Part shown: positions 5,592-6,550 of the stretch, one piece after another
Layout of the letters: each line of letters starts with the position of its first letter
Position numbering within the stretch: position 1 is the stretch's first letter
Origin: an uncultured Lachnospiraceae bacterium
GTDB lineage: Bacteria; Bacillota; Clostridia; Lachnospirales; Lachnospiraceae
Direction: 5' to 3'
Assembly (NCBI GenBank): GCA_910588755.1
Contig: CAJUQZ010000148.1
Coordinates: 1 to 6,550 of the forward strand
DNA length: 6,550 bases
Translations under genes and position numbers: made by a program
The notes under the pieces: generated by a model
Told to the model about the DNA's origin: nothing
The model's database searches: none
The model's input: only the letters and a program-made list of their open reading frames with translations

Positions 5592-6550
5592 AAGAGTATG
5601 TTTTGGCAATTATCGGATTTGGTGGAATGGCGCAGTGGCATTATGAGCTGATTGAAAATCTGGAGGGGCTGTCCGTAGCCGGCATCTGGGATATCAGGGC
5701 GGAGCGGCGTGAATATGCCCATTCCCGCGGGATTCATGTATATGCAAGCCAGGAGGAGCTTTTGGCTGACGAGCGTGTGGACCTGGTGTTGATCGCAACC
5801 CCGAATGATGTACATAAAAGTATTGCGATCGCTGCGATGAAGGCCGGGAAGAATGTGGTCAGTGAAAAACCGATCACGTTGTGCCTGGCAGATTTGCAGG
5901 AAATGATGGATGCTTCTCGAAAATATGGACGTTTTTTGACGGTACATCAGAACCGCCGATGGGACGAAGATTTTCTTACGGTAAAACGCATAATGGAGGA
6001 AGGCGCCCTGGGGGAGATATTCAGGCTGGAATCCAGGGTACACGGTTCCCGGGGAATACCAGGAGACTGGCGGCAGGAGCCGGAACACGGCGGCGGCATG
6101 GTCTTGGACTGGGGCGTACATCTCCTGGATCAGGCACTCATGCTTTTTCCGGGGGTAAGTCTCAAAACCGTATATGCGACCCTGACCAATGTGACCAATC
6201 AGCTGGTAGATGACGGGTTTACGGCGGATTTGGGATTTGCAAACGGAATCCATATGATCGTGGAGGTAGGAACCAATAATTTTATCAGCCTTCCCCGCTG
6301 GTATGTACTGGGAAGCGATGGCACGGCAATGATTGGGGACTGGGGAGAGGACCTGAAAATCGTGCGCGCCTGCGGCGTGGATGAGGGCGATGTGGTTCCG
6401 GTGCGGACGGCTGCCGGCCTGACCAAGACGATGGCACCGCGGCGGGAGGACAGCATCTTTACGGAGTTTCGTCCTGAAGAGAAGAGCGATATTCGCGATT
6501 TCTACCGAAACGTGATGGCCGTATTGGAAGGACAGGAGGAGAGCCTGATC
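5588..6550 (+). CDS. Gfo/Idh/MocA family NAD(P)-dependent oxidoreductase (3' end outside window)
   Basis: Open for 321 codons to the window edge without a stop; family members are usually about 330-390 residues, so little is missing. The N-terminus is a Rossmann fold with GFGGMA (10-15) for the dinucleotide. The family signature EKP (93-95, in NVVSEKPIT) carries the conserved lysine. The C-terminal domain has VHQNRRWD (119-126) and GGGMVLDWGVHLLD (168-181), where D174 and H178 match the conserved active-site Dx3H pattern. Such enzymes oxidise or reduce hydroxyl/keto groups on sugars, inositols and glycosides. The ATG overlaps the stop of the upstream isomerase; a GGGAG at 5571-5575 lies 12 nt away, so coupling to upstream translation is likely. 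Members paired with TIM-barrel isomerases work in inositol catabolism or in glycoside cleavage through 3-keto sugars; which applies here needs the genes beyond the window. Confidence 0.92.
   Translation, partial: MKEYVLAIIGFGGMAQWHYELIENLEGLSVAGIWDIRAERREYAHSRGIHVYASQEELLADERVDLVLIATPNDVHKSIAIAAMKAGKNVVSEKPITLCLADLQEMMDASRKYGRFLTVHQNRRWDEDFLTVKRIMEEGALGEIFRLESRVHGSRGIPGDWRQEPEHGGGMVLDWGVHLLDQALMLFPGVSLKTVYATLTNVTNQLVDDGFTADLGFANGIHMIVEVGTNNFISLPRWYVLGSDGTAMIGDWGEDLKIVRACGVDEGDVVPVRTAAGLTKTMAPRREDSIFTEFRPEEKSDIRDFYRNVMAVLEGQEESLI

Noticed and set aside
5468..6253. 261-codon minus-strand ORF
   Set aside because: Antisense to the isomerase and oxidoreductase, both of which have clear family motifs; the antisense product shows no recognisable domain.

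Overview
The window looks like chromosomal DNA of a gut-type Firmicute, probably Lachnospiraceae/Clostridium cluster XIVa. This is an inference from moderate GC, strong AGGAGG-type ribosome binding sites, frequent ATGA stop/start overlaps, T-run hairpin terminators, and protein families common in that group. No rRNA, tRNA, CRISPR array, transposase or integrase is visible. All supported genes are on the + strand.

Layout: (1) 239-1102 encodes an unrecognised cytosolic protein with a possible winged-helix segment. (2) 1161-1482 is a compact unit: a very good extended -10 promoter, a 67-codon ORF resembling the cysteine-rich C-terminal end of DUF3795 proteins, and a long hairpin with a T-run. 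The promoter lies so close to the ORF that its mRNA would be leaderless. (3) 1560-2713 is a two-gene, translationally coupled unit: an XRE-type DNA-binding domain fused to an FMN-binding split-barrel (PNPOx-like) domain, then a flavin reductase-like split-barrel protein. It looks like a flavin/redox-linked regulator with its partner enzyme. (4) 2810-4234, behind its own promoter, encodes an unusual fusion of an N-terminal APH/choline-kinase-like phosphotransferase and a C-terminal GNAT acetyltransferase. (5) 4235-4619 is a 385-base gene-free stretch with several inverted repeats, a terminator and a 31-bp-spaced direct repeat. (6) 4620-6550 holds the start of a sugar-metabolism operon: a TIM-barrel sugar isomerase/epimerase overlapping by ATGA with a Gfo/Idh/MocA NAD(P)-dependent oxidoreductase that runs off the window. 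The pair suggests oxidation/isomerisation of a sugar, polyol or glycoside.

The points most worth a second look are the reversed-order kinase-acetyltransferase fusion with its altered catalytic loop, the RNA-structure-rich intergenic region at 4235-4420, the leaderless DUF3795-like small gene, and the flavin-domain XRE regulator. None is clearly a new defence or mobile system; most of the window is ordinary accessory metabolism.
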